Positions 17,318-26,532 of a stretch of DNA of 64,000 nucleotides are shown here, piece after piece (position 1 is the stretch's first letter; every line of letters begins with the position of its first letter). Both the position numbers and the translations under genes were made by a program. The stretch is from Clostridium omnivorum (GTDB taxonomy: Bacteria > Bacillota > Clostridia > Clostridiales > Clostridiaceae), in contig NZ_BRXR01000001.1 of the NCBI RefSeq assembly GCF_026012015.1, positions 838,001 to 902,000 of the forward strand, in the 5' to 3' direction. A model generated the notes under the pieces. That model was given only the letters and a program-made list of their open reading frames with translations. It made no database searches and was not told where the DNA came from.

Positions 17318-18577
17318 TTATATTTTTATTCTGTATATTTCTGCACCTAATCTTTTGAACTTTTCTTCAATAGATACGTAGCCTCTATCAATGTGGTATA
17401 TATCCCCTATTTCAGTTGTGCCTTCTGCTACAAGTCCAGCTAAAATAAGTGCTGCTCCAGCTCTCAAATCTGTTGCCTTTACTTCGGCTCCAGTAAGTCT
17501 TTCTACTCCTTCAATAACTGCAGTTCTTCCGTCAATTTTTATATTTGCACCCATTCTTTTTAATTCTTGAGCATGCATAAATCTATTTTCAAATATTGTC
17601 TCCGTTATAACGCTAGTTCCCTGAATGCAGCAAAGTAAACTCATCATTTGAGCTTGCATATCTGTAGGAAAACCTGGATATGGCATAGTTTTTATATCTA
17701 TTGGTTTAAGATTTTTGCTTCCATCTACAATAATTGAATCCTCTGCTATTTCCATGATAACTCCCATTTCAGTCAGCTTCGCAATTACAGGTTTTAAATG
17801 TTCTTCATTTGCTCCGTTTATCCTTATTTTACTTTTGCTAATAGCTGCAGCAACCATAAATGTTCCAGCTTCAATTCTATCGTATATAGGCTTATGGGTA
17901 GTTCCTTTTAACTTCTTTACACCTATAATTCTTATAGTATCTGTACCAGCTCCTGTTATCTTAGCGCCCATCTTGTTTAAAAATACTGCTAAATCTTCAA
18001 TTTCAGGTTCTGCAGCGGCATTTTCAATAATAGTTTCACCCTCTGCGGTAACTGCTGCCATCATAATATTCTCAGTAGCACCTACCGAAGGAAAATCTAG
18101 ATATATTTTGTTACCTATTAGTCTATTTGCTTTAGCTTCTACAAAACCGTGACCTACATTAACCTCTGCACCTAAAGCTGTAAAGCCTTTTAAATGAAGA
18201 TCTATAGGCCTTGTTCCAATATTACATCCTCCGGGTAATGATATTTTAAACTTACCAAACCTAGCTATCATCGGTCCCATTATAAGAAAGGATGCTCTCA
18301 TTTTTTTTACTAAATCACTAGATGCTTCACTACAAGTTACATCTGAAGTATCAATAACTATCCTATTACTTTGTTTATCTATACTGATATTACATGAAAT
18401 ACTTTTTAATACATCACAAATGACAAAAACATCTTCAAGCATCGGAGCATTTTCCAAAGTACATTTATCAGCACACAAAATACTAGCAGCAATTATAGGT
18501 AGTACTGAATTTTTAGCCGAGCTTACATTTACTTCTCCGCTTAACTTATTCCCACCCTTAACTACTATTTTTTCCAT
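17318..18577 (-). CDS. murA: UDP-N-acetylglucosamine 1-carboxyvinyltransferase
   Basis: MurA performs the first committed step of peptidoglycan synthesis, adding enolpyruvate from PEP to UDP-GlcNAc. The 419-residue enzyme starts MEKIVVKGGNKLSGEVNVSSAKN and contains the PEP-binding loop with GGCNIGTRPIDLH near residue 115, where the Cys is the fosfomycin target. The ATG at 18577 has GGGGGAT upstream; the in-frame start at 18592 has no site. It is followed by a terminator and preceded by ywmB, as in Bacillus (ywmB-murAA-spoIID). A second MurA is common in Firmicutes but not seen here. Confidence 0.97.
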   Translation of the reverse strand: MEKIVVKGGNKLSGEVNVSSAKNSVLPIIAASILCADKCTLENAPMLEDVFVICDVLKSISCNISIDKQSNRIVIDTSDVTCSEASSDLVKKMRASFLIMGPMIARFGKFKISLPGGCNIGTRPIDLHLKGFTALGAEVNVGHGFVEAKANRLIGNKIYLDFPSVGATENIMMAAVTAEGETIIENAAAEPEIEDLAVFLNKMGAKITGAGTDTIRIIGVKKLKGTTHKPIYDRIEAGTFMVAAAISKSKIRINGANEEHLKPVIAKLTEMGVIMEIAEDSIIVDGSKNLKPIDIKTMPYPGFPTDMQAQMMSLLCCIQGTSVITETIFENRFMHAQELKRMGANIKIDGRTAVIEGVERLTGAEVKATDLRAGAALILAGLVAEGTTEIGDIYHIDRGYVSIEEKFKRLGAEIYRIKI

Positions 18578-18602
18578 AAATATATCCCCCATTTCATCAT
18601 TG

Positions 18603-19301
18603 CTAATAATTTGTTATTATTACGGGCGTACCCATTATCAAGTAGTTTCCAGAAGAATACCTACATACGGCAAAATTAAAGTCCATTAATTTACCATCAT
18701 TTTTCATTGGTTTATAGTTTTTTGTATATGCTACAGTACTATAACCATTAGATATTTTTACTGTAGCTATATTTTCAGCTTTTTCTTTTCTTAGAAGCCT
18801 TACTACATCACTATTCACACTTGATATATCTGAATTTGGAAGCTTAGCTTTTATATACTGAAAAAGTTTCTGATTTTTTGCTTTATTATCTGTAGCATTT
18901 TCTATCTTCTCTTTCAACTCCTTCAATCCATTTGCACTATTTTTTTTAGAAATATTAACAGTAACAACATTATGATTATCAAAATTTATACTTTCTATGT
19001 ACCCATTTGTGTCATCCTTGTTAAATTCTAGACAATACATTTCATTGCCCTTGATTGCATTAATACTTGCCTTTTCATAAAACCCCAGCTTCTTCAATAA
19101 ATCTACGCATATTTCTTCATTAGTTCCATCTGTCTCAAAGCTAGTTTTAATTCCAAACTCTTCAATTTCACAATTCGTTTCAATTAAAATACTTTGGAAT
19201 GAATCTATATTATTATCCTGCGGATAAGCATTACCATTAACAAATAAAAAATTTATAATCACCATAAAAAGTAATAAAGTTCTCATTTTTTTCTTCATCA
19301 T
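18603..19301 (-). CDS. ywmB: YwmB family (DUF1779, TATA-box-binding-like fold) secreted protein
   Basis: YwmB proteins have an unknown role; a Bacillus structure shows a TATA-binding-protein-like fold. This 232-residue protein has a signal peptide (about 1-22, MMKKKMRTLLLFMVIINFLF) and two related alpha/beta halves. Assignment rests on position directly before murA, length, signal peptide and overall pattern. I use ATG at 19301 rather than TTG at 19304 because the GGGGG site is spaced better. The 102 bases between the thlA terminator (19404) and this start are where an ATP synthase operon would be expected, and hold none. Confidence 0.82.
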   Translation of the reverse strand: MMKKKMRTLLLFMVIINFLFVNGNAYPQDNNIDSFQSILIETNCEIEEFGIKTSFETDGTNEEICVDLLKKLGFYEKASINAIKGNEMYCLEFNKDDTNGYIESINFDNHNVVTVNISKKNSANGLKELKEKIENATDNKAKNQKLFQYIKAKLPNSDISSVNSDVVRLLRKEKAENIATVKISNGYSTVAYTKNYKPMKNDGKLMDFNFAVCRYSSGNYLIMGTPVIITNY

Positions 19302-19403
19302 CAATACCCCCTGTTTCTATTTTGATTATTGACAACAGGTGGAAATTTTATTCTTAGAATATAGTATTAATATATAATTTTTCTAAAAAAGTGTGAAAAA
19401 AAA

Positions 19404-19424
19404 AAGAGGGCAAGTTGCCCTCTT
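19404..19424 (-). terminator. Terminator of thlA
   Basis: Perfect 9-bp stem AAGAGGGCA / TGCCCTCTT with a 3-nt loop, followed on the minus strand by a long T-run. Confidence 0.9.
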
Positions 19425-19444
19425 TCATAAAGTCATATAATATT

Positions 19445-20623
19445 TTATCTTTCAACTAGCATAGCAGTTCCCATTCCACCGCCTATGCATAATGTAGCTA
19501 AACCTTTCTTAGCTTCTCTCTTCTGCATTTCATGAAGCAGCGTTACTAATATTCTAGCACCTGATGCACCTATTGGATGTCCAAGTGCAATAGCTCCTCC
19601 ATTAACATTAACTTTTTCCATATCAAAATTAAGATCTTTTGCCACAGCCAAGCTTTGAGCTGCAAATGCTTCATTAGCTTCTATAAGGTCAATATCCTCT
19701 ATTTTAAGATTAGATTTCTCAAGTGCCTTTTTGGTTGCATAAAATGGTCCGTAGCCCATTATAGAAGGATCTAATGCACCTTGAGCATAATTAACTATCT
19801 TAGCTAGTGGTTTTATACCAAGTTCAAGTGCTTTATCTGCACTCATTACGACAAGAGCAGCGGCGCTGTCGTTTAATCCTGATGCATTACCAGCAGTAAC
19901 AGTACCATCCTTCTTAAATGCAGGTTTTAACTTTGCAAGTTTTTCAACTGTAGTACCTGGTTTTATGTATTCATCAGTATCAAATACTATAGGATCACCT
20001 TTTCTTTGAGGAATTACTACAGGAACAATTTCATCCTTGAATCTGCCTTCATTTTGAGCTTTGGCAGCCTTCATTTGAGAATTAGCTGAAAATTCATCTT
20101 GCATTTCTCTAGTTATATTCCACTTTTCAGCAATGTTTTCAGCAGTTATTCCCATGTGATATTGGTTAAATGCATCCCATAAACCGTCGTTTATCATACA
20201 GTCTACCAAATTGCCATTCCCCATTCTCTGTCCCCATCTAGCATCATTTAATAGATAAGGAGCTCTAGACATATTTTCCATACCGCCAGCGATAACAATA
20301 TCAACATCCCCAGCTTTTATCATTTGCGCAGCTAGAGCAACAGCTCTAAGTCCTGAACCACATACCTTATTTATAGTCATTGCAGGAACTTCTACTGGAA
20401 ATCCAGCTTTTATTACTGCTTGCCTTGCAGGATTCTGACCAAGACCTGCCTGAAGTACGTTTCCTAGTATAACTTCATCAACCATTTCCGGTTTTATTCC
20501 TGCTCTACTTACTGCTTCTTTAATTACTATTGCACCAAGATCAACTGCTGGAACCTCCTTTAATGCTCCACCAAATGATCCTATTGCAGTTCTTACTGCA
20601 CTAACTATAACAACTTCCTTCAT
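19445..20623 (-). CDS. thlA: Acetyl-CoA acetyltransferase (thiolase)
   Basis: This enzyme condenses two acetyl-CoA to acetoacetyl-CoA, the first step of clostridial butyrate and solvent formation. The 392-residue protein has the catalytic Cys in [15 protein letters not shown] near residue 88, the His in [13 protein letters not shown] near 348, and the second Cys in [12 protein letters not shown] near 378. The ATG at 20623 has GGGGAGGT upstream; an in-frame start at 20653 is less likely. It is a single-gene unit with its own promoter and terminator. In C. acetobutylicum thlA sits next to wecB, as here. Confidence 0.97.
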   Translation of the reverse strand: MKEVVIVSAVRTAIGSFGGALKEVPAVDLGAIVIKEAVSRAGIKPEMVDEVILGNVLQAGLGQNPARQAVIKAGFPVEVPAMTINKVCGSGLRAVALAAQMIKAGDVDIVIAGGMENMSRAPYLLNDARWGQRMGNGNLVDCMINDGLWDAFNQYHMGITAENIAEKWNITREMQDEFSANSQMKAAKAQNEGRFKDEIVPVVIPQRKGDPIVFDTDEYIKPGTTVEKLAKLKPAFKKDGTVTAGNASGLNDSAAALVVMSADKALELGIKPLAKIVNYAQGALDPSIMGYGPFYATKKALEKSNLKIEDIDLIEANEAFAAQSLAVAKDLNFDMEKVNVNGGAIALGHPIGASGARILVTLLHEMQKREAKKGLATLCIGGGMGTAMLVER

Positions 20624-20680
20624 ATAATTACCTCCCCATTTAATATTCCCCATTATTATATTAATTTCTCTAACAATTTT

Positions 20681-20709
20681 ATTATACTATTCAGAAATTT
20701 CACATTCAA
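20681..20709 (-). promoter_or_regulatory. Sigma-A promoter of thlA
   Basis: Minus-strand TTGAAT (20709-20704), 17-nt spacer, TATAAT (20686-20681). The leader is about 50 nt. Confidence 0.82.
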
Positions 20710-20736
20710 CCACTTTGTTAAAAAAAACACAATTTT

Positions 20737-21888
20737 TTAATCTATATGAAATTCCTTCCCTCTCTCAGCTTTATGTCCAAAATTATAAAGTATTGCATTA
20801 ACTATTCTTTCAGAGGCTTTTCCATCACCATAAGGATTAATAGCCTTACTCATACTATTGTATGCTTCTTCATCTCTTATAAGCTTATTTGCCTCTGTAG
20901 TTATAAGTTCAATGTCTGTCCCTACTAATTTAACTGTTCCCACTTCAACTGCTTCTGGTCTTTCAGTTACATCTCTTAAAACCAAAACAGGTTTTCCTAA
21001 GTGTGGTGCCTCTTCCTGTAGTCCGCCAGAATCAGTCATAATCATATAACATTTATTCATAAGATTATGTGTTTCTTTAGTATCAAGTGGAGGCAACAAA
21101 TGAACCCTTTCAAGATTTCCTAAATGTTCATAAACCACATCCTTTACTATTGGATTTAAATGTACAAGATAAATTAACTCCACATCTTCATTTTGTTCAA
21201 CAATATTCTTTAGTGCTTTACATATGTTATCAATTCCTTGACCCCAATTTTCTCTTCTATGTGCGGTAACCATTATTACCTTTTTATTGAAATCGATTTT
21301 ATTAAGTTCATCAGTACTAAATACATAGTTACCTTTAACTGTATATTTCATTGCATCTATTACTGTATTTCCTGTAATAAAAATATTTTCCTCTTGAACT
21401 CCCTCTCTCAAAAGATTTTCTTTAGAACCTTTTGTTGGTGCAAAATGCATGTCAGCAATAGCCCCTGTAAGCTTTCTGTTCATTTCCTCGGGGAAAGGAA
21501 AATATTTATCAAAAGTTCTAAGTCCTGCTTCCACATGGCCAACTTTTATCTGCTTATAAAAAGCTGCAAGAGCCCCTGTAAAAGTCGTTGTTGTATCGCC
21601 ATGCACCAATATTATATCTGGTTTTTCTTCCTCAAAAATTTCTTCAAGTCCTTCAAGTACCCTTGTAGTAATGCCAGTTAAGGTTTGTTTTGTTTTCATA
21701 ATATTTAAATCAAAATCCGGAGTAATGTTAAAAAGCTCCAAAACTTGATCTAACATTTCCCTATGCTGCGCTGTAACACACACTTTTGATTCAATTTCTT
21801 CTCTACTCTCAAGTTCCTTTACTAGTGGAGCCATTTTTACAGCCTCGGGCCTAGTACCAAAAATTGTAATAACTTTTACTTTATTCAT
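20737..21888 (-). CDS. wecB: UDP-N-acetylglucosamine 2-epimerase (non-hydrolysing)
   Basis: The enzyme interconverts UDP-GlcNAc and UDP-ManNAc, feeding teichoic acid linkage units or other surface polymers. The 383-residue protein begins MNKVKVITIFGTRPEAVKMAPL, the family signature, with HGDTTTTF near residue 95 and MTDSGGLQEEAPHLGKPVLVLRD near 290. ATG at 21888 has GAGGAGGT upstream; the frame is open to 21930, without a site. It is followed by thlA and preceded by the TagO/WecA-type gene, which uses related substrates. Confidence 0.96.
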   Translation of the reverse strand: MNKVKVITIFGTRPEAVKMAPLVKELESREEIESKVCVTAQHREMLDQVLELFNITPDFDLNIMKTKQTLTGITTRVLEGLEEIFEEEKPDIILVHGDTTTTFTGALAAFYKQIKVGHVEAGLRTFDKYFPFPEEMNRKLTGAIADMHFAPTKGSKENLLREGVQEENIFITGNTVIDAMKYTVKGNYVFSTDELNKIDFNKKVIMVTAHRRENWGQGIDNICKALKNIVEQNEDVELIYLVHLNPIVKDVVYEHLGNLERVHLLPPLDTKETHNLMNKCYMIMTDSGGLQEEAPHLGKPVLVLRDVTERPEAVEVGTVKLVGTDIELITTEANKLIRDEEAYNSMSKAINPYGDGKASERIVNAILYNFGHKAERGKEFHID

Positions 21889-21967
21889 GCGTACCTCCTC
21901 GTTTTCCTCATTGAATCTCACATTTATCATTTTATTAATATTATTATCCTATTGACTTATATAAAAA

Positions 21968-22996
21968 TTAATCCTTTCGTTTAAAGAATCCAGCTTTCCA
22001 AGCTATTATAACGATAAAGAGTATTACAGTTACAAATAAAAAGTAAGATCTTACAGTATCTATTTGCATTGCAATTATAGCTATACCGCCAAGTATTGCA
22101 CTTATTAAATACATTATAATTACTGCCTGCCTTTGAGTTAATCCCATGTCTAGAAGTCTATGATGCAAATGCCCTCTATCACCTTCCATTATAGGCTTTC
22201 CATTTACCTTTCTTCTTATCATAGCAAACAGTGTATCATATATAGGAAGCCCTAATGCTAAAATAGGAACAGTTATTGCAAAAGCAGCCGCAGATTTAAT
22301 TGCTCCTTCCATAGAAATTGCAGCAAGTAAAAATCCTAAAAGTGCAGCTCCTGTTTCACCCATAAATATAGATGCAGGATTAAAATTATAGGGTAGAAAT
22401 CCCAGTATAGCTCCAGATAGAATAGCAGTCAAAATAGCTGCTTCAGTCCTATTAAATAATATGGAAATAACAAATATAGTTATAGCTGATATTAATCCTA
22501 TACCTGCAGCTAAACCATCTAAGCCATCTATAAGATTTAAAGCATTAGTAATACCAATAACCCAAAGTATTGTTAACGGATATGATAGAAATCCTATTCC
22601 AAGCGATAAATCAGTTTTATCAAAAGGATTAGTAATATAATTTATTTTTATACCGGAAAACAAAAGGCAGAGTGCCGCTGCAAATTGAAATATTAACTTC
22701 TGCCATGGTTTAAGTACTTTAATATCGTCAACAATTCCTTCAATTACTATAATTGTGGTTCCTGCTATAATCCCTAATTGATGTGTTGTTATACTTCCTT
22801 TTTTAAATATCAATGTTAATAAAAAGGCTCCATAAATAGCAAGACCGCCCATCAAAGGCATTGCCTTAGTATGTATCCTTCTTTCATCCTTTGGAACACT
22901 GACTGCATTAACTTTAAACGCAAGTTTCCTTACAATTGGAGTAAATCCAAAGGACAACACCATTGAAACCAAAAATAACATTATTAAACTATCCAT
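21968..22996 (-). CDS. UDP-GlcNAc (undecaprenyl-phosphate) GlcNAc-1-phosphate transferase, TagO/WecA family
   Basis: This membrane enzyme transfers GlcNAc-1-phosphate to undecaprenyl phosphate, starting wall teichoic acid or surface polysaccharide synthesis. The 342-residue protein has about ten hydrophobic segments, the metal-binding GIVDDIKVL near residue 88, NLIDGLDGLAAGIG near 155, and the basic cytoplasmic loop GDRGHLHHRLLDMGLTQRQA near 275, all diagnostic of the MraY/WecA superfamily. The GHLHHRL loop separates TagO/WecA from MraY. It is next to wecB. Confidence 0.94.
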   Translation of the reverse strand: MDSLIMLFLVSMVLSFGFTPIVRKLAFKVNAVSVPKDERRIHTKAMPLMGGLAIYGAFLLTLIFKKGSITTHQLGIIAGTTIIVIEGIVDDIKVLKPWQKLIFQFAAALCLLFSGIKINYITNPFDKTDLSLGIGFLSYPLTILWVIGITNALNLIDGLDGLAAGIGLISAITIFVISILFNRTEAAILTAILSGAILGFLPYNFNPASIFMGETGAALLGFLLAAISMEGAIKSAAAFAITVPILALGLPIYDTLFAMIRRKVNGKPIMEGDRGHLHHRLLDMGLTQRQAVIIMYLISAILGGIAIIAMQIDTVRSYFLFVTVILFIVIIAWKAGFFKRKD

Positions 22997-23048
22997 AAGT
23001 ATTCCTCTCTAAATTTAAATGACATGTATTGTGAAATTTTCTAATCCG

Positions 23049-23537
23049 CTAGTAAGTGCAGTCTCCCTCTAAGGAATCATCTTCTTCTATCCAATCAGAT
23101 ACTAAAACTGTCCTATAATCTTTTTTGGTATCTCTAATTATTACTTTCTCTATACCGGAGTTGATAATAAACCTTTTACAAAGAGAACATGGTGCTGCGT
23201 TGTGTACATATTCACCAGAATTTTGTTCCTTTCCAACTAGATACATTGTAGCGTTTAGCATATCCTGCCTCCTGGCAGATATTATTGCATTTTGCTCAGC
23301 ATGCACTGATCTGCATAATTCATATCTTGTACCCCTAGGTATATTTAATTCTTCTCTTCTGCAGTACCCTAAATCGCTGCAATTTTTTCTTCCTCTTGGG
23401 GCACCTGTATAACCAGTGGCGATTATTTCATCATGTTTTACTATAATTGCTGCAAAATTTCTTCTAAGACAAGTTCCTCTTTCAAGTACTGTTTCACATA
23501 TATCAAGATAATAATTATGTTTATCAATTCTTTCCAT
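23049..23537 (-). CDS. comEB: Deoxycytidylate deaminase (ComEB type)
   Basis: dCMP deaminase turns dCMP into dUMP for thymidylate synthesis. The 162-residue protein has the zinc signature with HAEQNAII near residue 82 and PCSLCKRFIINSG near 118. Despite the name ComEB, the related Bacillus gene in the comE operon is not needed for DNA uptake. It lies between upp and the TagO-type gene on the same strand, with 50-150 nt gaps. Confidence 0.95.
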   Translation of the reverse strand: MERIDKHNYYLDICETVLERGTCLRRNFAAIIVKHDEIIATGYTGAPRGRKNCSDLGYCRREELNIPRGTRYELCRSVHAEQNAIISARRQDMLNATMYLVGKEQNSGEYVHNAAPCSLCKRFIINSGIEKVIIRDTKKDYRTVLVSDWIEEDDSLEGDCTY

Positions 23538-23648
23538 AACTGCTTCACCCCTGTTTATGCTGAATTTGTTTGTATTATTTTTTTACATTTACAATATCTA
23601 TTTTATAACAAATTGCATATAATTTAAAGCATTAGGCATAAAATTAAA

Positions 23649-23673
23649 AAAGTCGGTCAAATGCCGACTTTTT
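23649..23673 (-). terminator. Terminator of upp
   Basis: AAAAGTCGG / CCGACTTTT stem around an 8-nt loop, followed on the minus strand by a T/A-rich run. Confidence 0.8.
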
Positions 23674-23682
23674 ATAACCTTT

Positions 23683-24312
23683 TTATTTTGTTCCAAATAG
23701 TCTATCTCCAGCATCTCCAAGACCTGGTACTATATATCCATTCTCATTTAATCTTTCATCTACTGATGCAGTATAAATATCTACATCAGGATGAGCATCC
23801 ATAACAGCCTTTATACCTTCTGGAGCAGCTATTAAGCACATAAGTTTAATATTTTTAGCTCCTTTTCTCTTTAACAGTTCAATAGCGTCAACTGCTGAAC
23901 CACCTGTAGCAAGCATAGGGTCTGTAACAATTACGTCTCTTTCTCCTATATCTTGAGGTAATTTACAAAAGTACTCTACTGGTTTTAAAGTTACTTCATC
24001 TCTATATAGACCTATATGTCCTACCTTTGCAGCTGGTATAAGCTTTAACATACCGTCTACCATTCCAAGTCCAGCTCTTAATATTGGAACTATAGCCATC
24101 TTCTTTCCAGCTAACATTTTACATTTTGTAGTACAAATAGGAGTCTCAATTTCAACCTCTTCTATTTGCATATCTCTAGTTACTTCATAAGCCATAAGCA
24201 TTGCAACTTCTTCAACTAATTCCCTAAAATCCTTTGAACCTGTATTTTTATCTCTAATAAAAGCCAATTTATGAAGTATAAGTGGATGTGCTATTTGTGT
24301 TAATTTACTCAT
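23683..24312 (-). CDS. upp: Uracil phosphoribosyltransferase
   Basis: Upp salvages uracil to UMP with PRPP. The 209-residue protein has the PRTase signature [21 protein letters not shown] near residues 123-143 and the uracil-binding C-terminal [17 protein letters not shown]. It begins 11 nt after the rpiB stop, so the two are probably cotranscribed, and ends with its own terminator. The order rpiB-upp with ywlE and a Sua5 gene upstream is shared with other Clostridium and with Bacillus. Confidence 0.98.
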   Translation of the reverse strand: MSKLTQIAHPLILHKLAFIRDKNTGSKDFRELVEEVAMLMAYEVTRDMQIEEVEIETPICTTKCKMLAGKKMAIVPILRAGLGMVDGMLKLIPAAKVGHIGLYRDEVTLKPVEYFCKLPQDIGERDVIVTDPMLATGGSAVDAIELLKRKGAKNIKLMCLIAAPEGIKAVMDAHPDVDIYTASVDERLNENGYIVPGLGDAGDRLFGTK

Positions 24313-24323
24313 TTTTATTCCCC

Positions 24324-24773
24324 CTATTTAGTATACTTTTCTTCGATTGCAGATATTTTATTTATTCTTCTTTGGTGTCTGTCGCCTTCAAATTTTGCAT
24401 TTAAAAATGTTTCCACTATATCTAGTGCTACTCCAACGCCTACTACCCTTGCTCCAAGTGATAGTATATTTGCATCATTGTGCTCTCTGCAAGCATGAGC
24501 ACTGAAAGTATCACCACAAAGTGCTGCTCTTATCCCAGGTACCTTATTTGCAGCTATGCTTATTCCAATACCTGTACCACACACCAATATTCCATAATCA
24601 GACTTCTTTGAAACTACTTGCTCTGCAACCTTTTCAGCAAAATCAGCATAATCACAGGATTCCATGGAATAAGTTCCACAATCCTCAAGTTCTATTCCTT
24701 TTTTCTCCAAGTGCTTAATTATCTCTTTTTTAAGCTCTAATCCTGCATGGTCACTTCCTAATGCTATTCTCAT
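24324..24773 (-). CDS. rpiB: Ribose-5-phosphate isomerase B
   Basis: RpiB interconverts ribose-5-phosphate and ribulose-5-phosphate in the pentose phosphate pathway. The 149-residue protein starts [15 protein letters not shown] and has the active-site [17 protein letters not shown] near residue 65, with the catalytic Cys, and [21 protein letters not shown] near 88. ATG at 24773 has AAAGGAG upstream; the frame is open to 24800. It lies just after two stacked inverted repeats in its leader. Confidence 0.96.
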   Translation of the reverse strand: MRIALGSDHAGLELKKEIIKHLEKKGIELEDCGTYSMESCDYADFAEKVAEQVVSKKSDYGILVCGTGIGISIAANKVPGIRAALCGDTFSAHACREHNDANILSLGARVVGVGVALDIVETFLNAKFEGDRHQRRINKISAIEEKYTK

Positions 24774-24801
24774 ACTTTTTTCTCCTTTCACTCGAAACAC
24801 T

Positions 24802-24866
24802 GGGCAATCTAACCTCGCCGATTTCCATCGGCAGATTGCCCGTAAAAGGTCATTTAGACCTTTTAC
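24802..24866 (-). repeat. Two adjacent inverted repeats in the rpiB leader
   Basis: First, GTAAAAGGTC / GACCTTTTAC (24842-24851 with 24857-24866). Immediately next, GGGCAATCT / AGATTGCCC (24802-24810 with 24833-24841), which itself encloses a smaller GCCGAT / ATCGGC hairpin. Neither is followed by a T-run on the minus strand, so these are not ordinary terminators. They could stabilise or control the rpiB-upp mRNA, or be a small palindromic repeat element. Confidence 0.7.
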
Positions 24867-24919
24867 CTCCCTTCATTATATGTTAATAGTAATTTTGGAC
24901 ATAGAAAATTACTACAAAA

Positions 24920-24957
24920 AAGAAGATATTAGTATTATATAATACCCTTATCTTCTT
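24920..24957 (-). terminator. Terminator overlapping the end of ywlE
   Basis: AAGAAGATA / TATCTTCTT stem with an inner GTATTATATAATAC-type hairpin and a TTTTTTG tail on the minus strand. The upstream arm includes the last codons of ywlE. Confidence 0.75.
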
Positions 24958-25390
24958 CTATTTTATGCAATAAAGCATCTATTAAATTTTTTAAAGAATC
25001 AAAAGTTTTTTGATAAGCAGAAACATCGCCGCCGTAAGGATCAGCAACATCCCCTTTTACGCCGACATACTGTTTTAAAGTGTAAACCTTATTTTTAATA
25101 TTCGGAAATCTGCCTAATATAATATCTCTCATGTAAGCAGTCATAGTTAATACTAAATCTGCCCCTTCCAGCATTTCCTTAGTTAACTGAACTGCCTCTC
25201 TTTTAGAAATATCACAATCCAAATTTTCTTTAACAAGTAAAGCTGAATTCTTAGAGGTCTTACTACCTTTCACAATAGAAAAACCAGCTGAGGAGGCACT
25301 AACATCTTCTAGTGTATTTAATTTGTTAAATATGGCTTCTGCCATGCAGCTTCTGCAAGTATTACCAGTACAAACAAAAAGTATCTTCAT
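24935..25390 (-). CDS. ywlE: Low-molecular-weight phosphatase, likely protein-arginine phosphatase
   Basis: The 151-residue protein has the LMW-PTP active loop VCTGNTCRSCMAEA, with nucleophile Cys at residue 7 and Arg at 13, and the general-acid loop ADPYGGD near residue 115. The Thr at position 11 of the loop is the residue that makes Bacillus YwlE prefer phospho-arginine, so protein-arginine dephosphorylation is the likely activity. It lies between the Sua5 gene and rpiB, where ywlE is found in Bacillus. Confidence 0.92.
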   Translation of the reverse strand: MKILFVCTGNTCRSCMAEAIFNKLNTLEDVSASSAGFSIVKGSKTSKNSALLVKENLDCDISKREAVQLTKEMLEGADLVLTMTAYMRDIILGRFPNIKNKVYTLKQYVGVKGDVADPYGGDVSAYQKTFDSLKNLIDALLHKIEEDKGII

Positions 25391-25446
25391 GCGCTTCCTC
25401 CAAATATTTCTAATAATCTTAAAACCTAAATTAATAGTTAATTAAA

Positions 25447-26496
25447 TTAGACATTAATAATATCATAGCCTGCGGATTTTTTAAGTCTGTTCATAACGGC
25501 TACACCAAAATCAATCTCTTCAAAGGCTTCAGATATTATTATATCCACCCCTAAATCATCAAAACCTCTTAAAACTTCGAATAAATTTTTACCTATATTG
25601 CTAATGTCATTTCTGCTGCCCAAGGATCTTACTATTCCATTTTTATAAAAGTTTACTGTCTCATCTGTAGCCATTATTCCAACGGTTTTATTTTCGTCTA
25701 TATAATTTTGCACTATTTCATTGATTTTTGCAATAGTTTTTTGCAAATCTCCTTGAACAATTTTAAGTGGAGCTTTTGGTGCATAGTGTCTATACTTCAT
25801 TCCAGGAGCTTTTGGCTTAAAATCACCTACTGGTTTCTTCATTATTGCAGGATCTATATAAATTTCCGAATTAACTTCCCTTAGCATTTCCAAGGTAATT
25901 CCTCCTGGTCTTAAAACACATGGAGGCTCTACAGTACAGTCTACAATAGTAGACTCTAAGCCAACATCACATTTTTCTCCACCCAATATATACTCTATTT
26001 TTCCCTCTAAATCTTCAATACATCTCGACACTTCTGTAGGACTTGGTCTACCTGAAACATTGGCTGATGGAGCCGCTATTGGAACTCCTGCTGCCTTTAT
26101 AAGCTCCCTTGCTACAATATTTGAAGGCATTCTAATTCCTATTGTATTAAGCCCTGCACTTGTAGTATCCGGTATTATTTGAGACTTTTTTAAGATTAGT
26201 GTTAATGGTCCAGGCCAAAACTTTTCCATAAGCCTTTTTGCAATCTCTGGTATTTCAGTAGTTAAATACTCTATATTGAAATCAGCAATATGAACTATAA
26301 GAGGATTATCCTGCGGCCTTCCTTTTGCTAAAAAAATCTTCTTAACAGCAATATCATCTAGTGCATTTGCTCCAAGGCCGTATACCGTTTCTGTAGGAAA
26401 GGCCACTAAGCCCCCATTTCTTATAACTTTGCCGGCATCTTCTATTGCAGTTCTATCTAAATTATCTAAATCTAAAATTACAACCTTTGTTTCCAT
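25447..26496 (-). CDS. ywlC: L-threonylcarbamoyladenylate synthase (Sua5/YwlC)
   Basis: Sua5 makes threonylcarbamoyl-AMP from threonine, bicarbonate and ATP, used for t6A at position 37 of ANN-decoding tRNAs. The 349-residue protein has the YrdC domain (about 15-205) with GGLVAFPTETVYGLGANAL near residue 28 and PIAAPSANVSGRPSPT near 145, then a C-terminal Sua5 domain with PKAPGMKYRHYAP near 228. The length and C-terminal domain indicate Sua5 rather than the short TsaC. The ATG at 26496 has a weak upstream site. Confidence 0.95.
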   Translation of the reverse strand: METKVVILDLDNLDRTAIEDAGKVIRNGGLVAFPTETVYGLGANALDDIAVKKIFLAKGRPQDNPLIVHIADFNIEYLTTEIPEIAKRLMEKFWPGPLTLILKKSQIIPDTTSAGLNTIGIRMPSNIVARELIKAAGVPIAAPSANVSGRPSPTEVSRCIEDLEGKIEYILGGEKCDVGLESTIVDCTVEPPCVLRPGGITLEMLREVNSEIYIDPAIMKKPVGDFKPKAPGMKYRHYAPKAPLKIVQGDLQKTIAKINEIVQNYIDENKTVGIMATDETVNFYKNGIVRSLGSRNDISNIGKNLFEVLRGFDDLGVDIIISEAFEEIDFGVAVMNRLKKSAGYDIINV

Positions 26497-26532
26497 TTCA
26501 ATCTACTCCTTAGTTAATAATCCATAAAACTC

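Noticed and set aside
24842-24866. GTAAAAGGTC / GACCTTTTAC hairpin as a terminator
   Set aside because: No T-run follows on either strand in the right place; reported as a leader structure instead.
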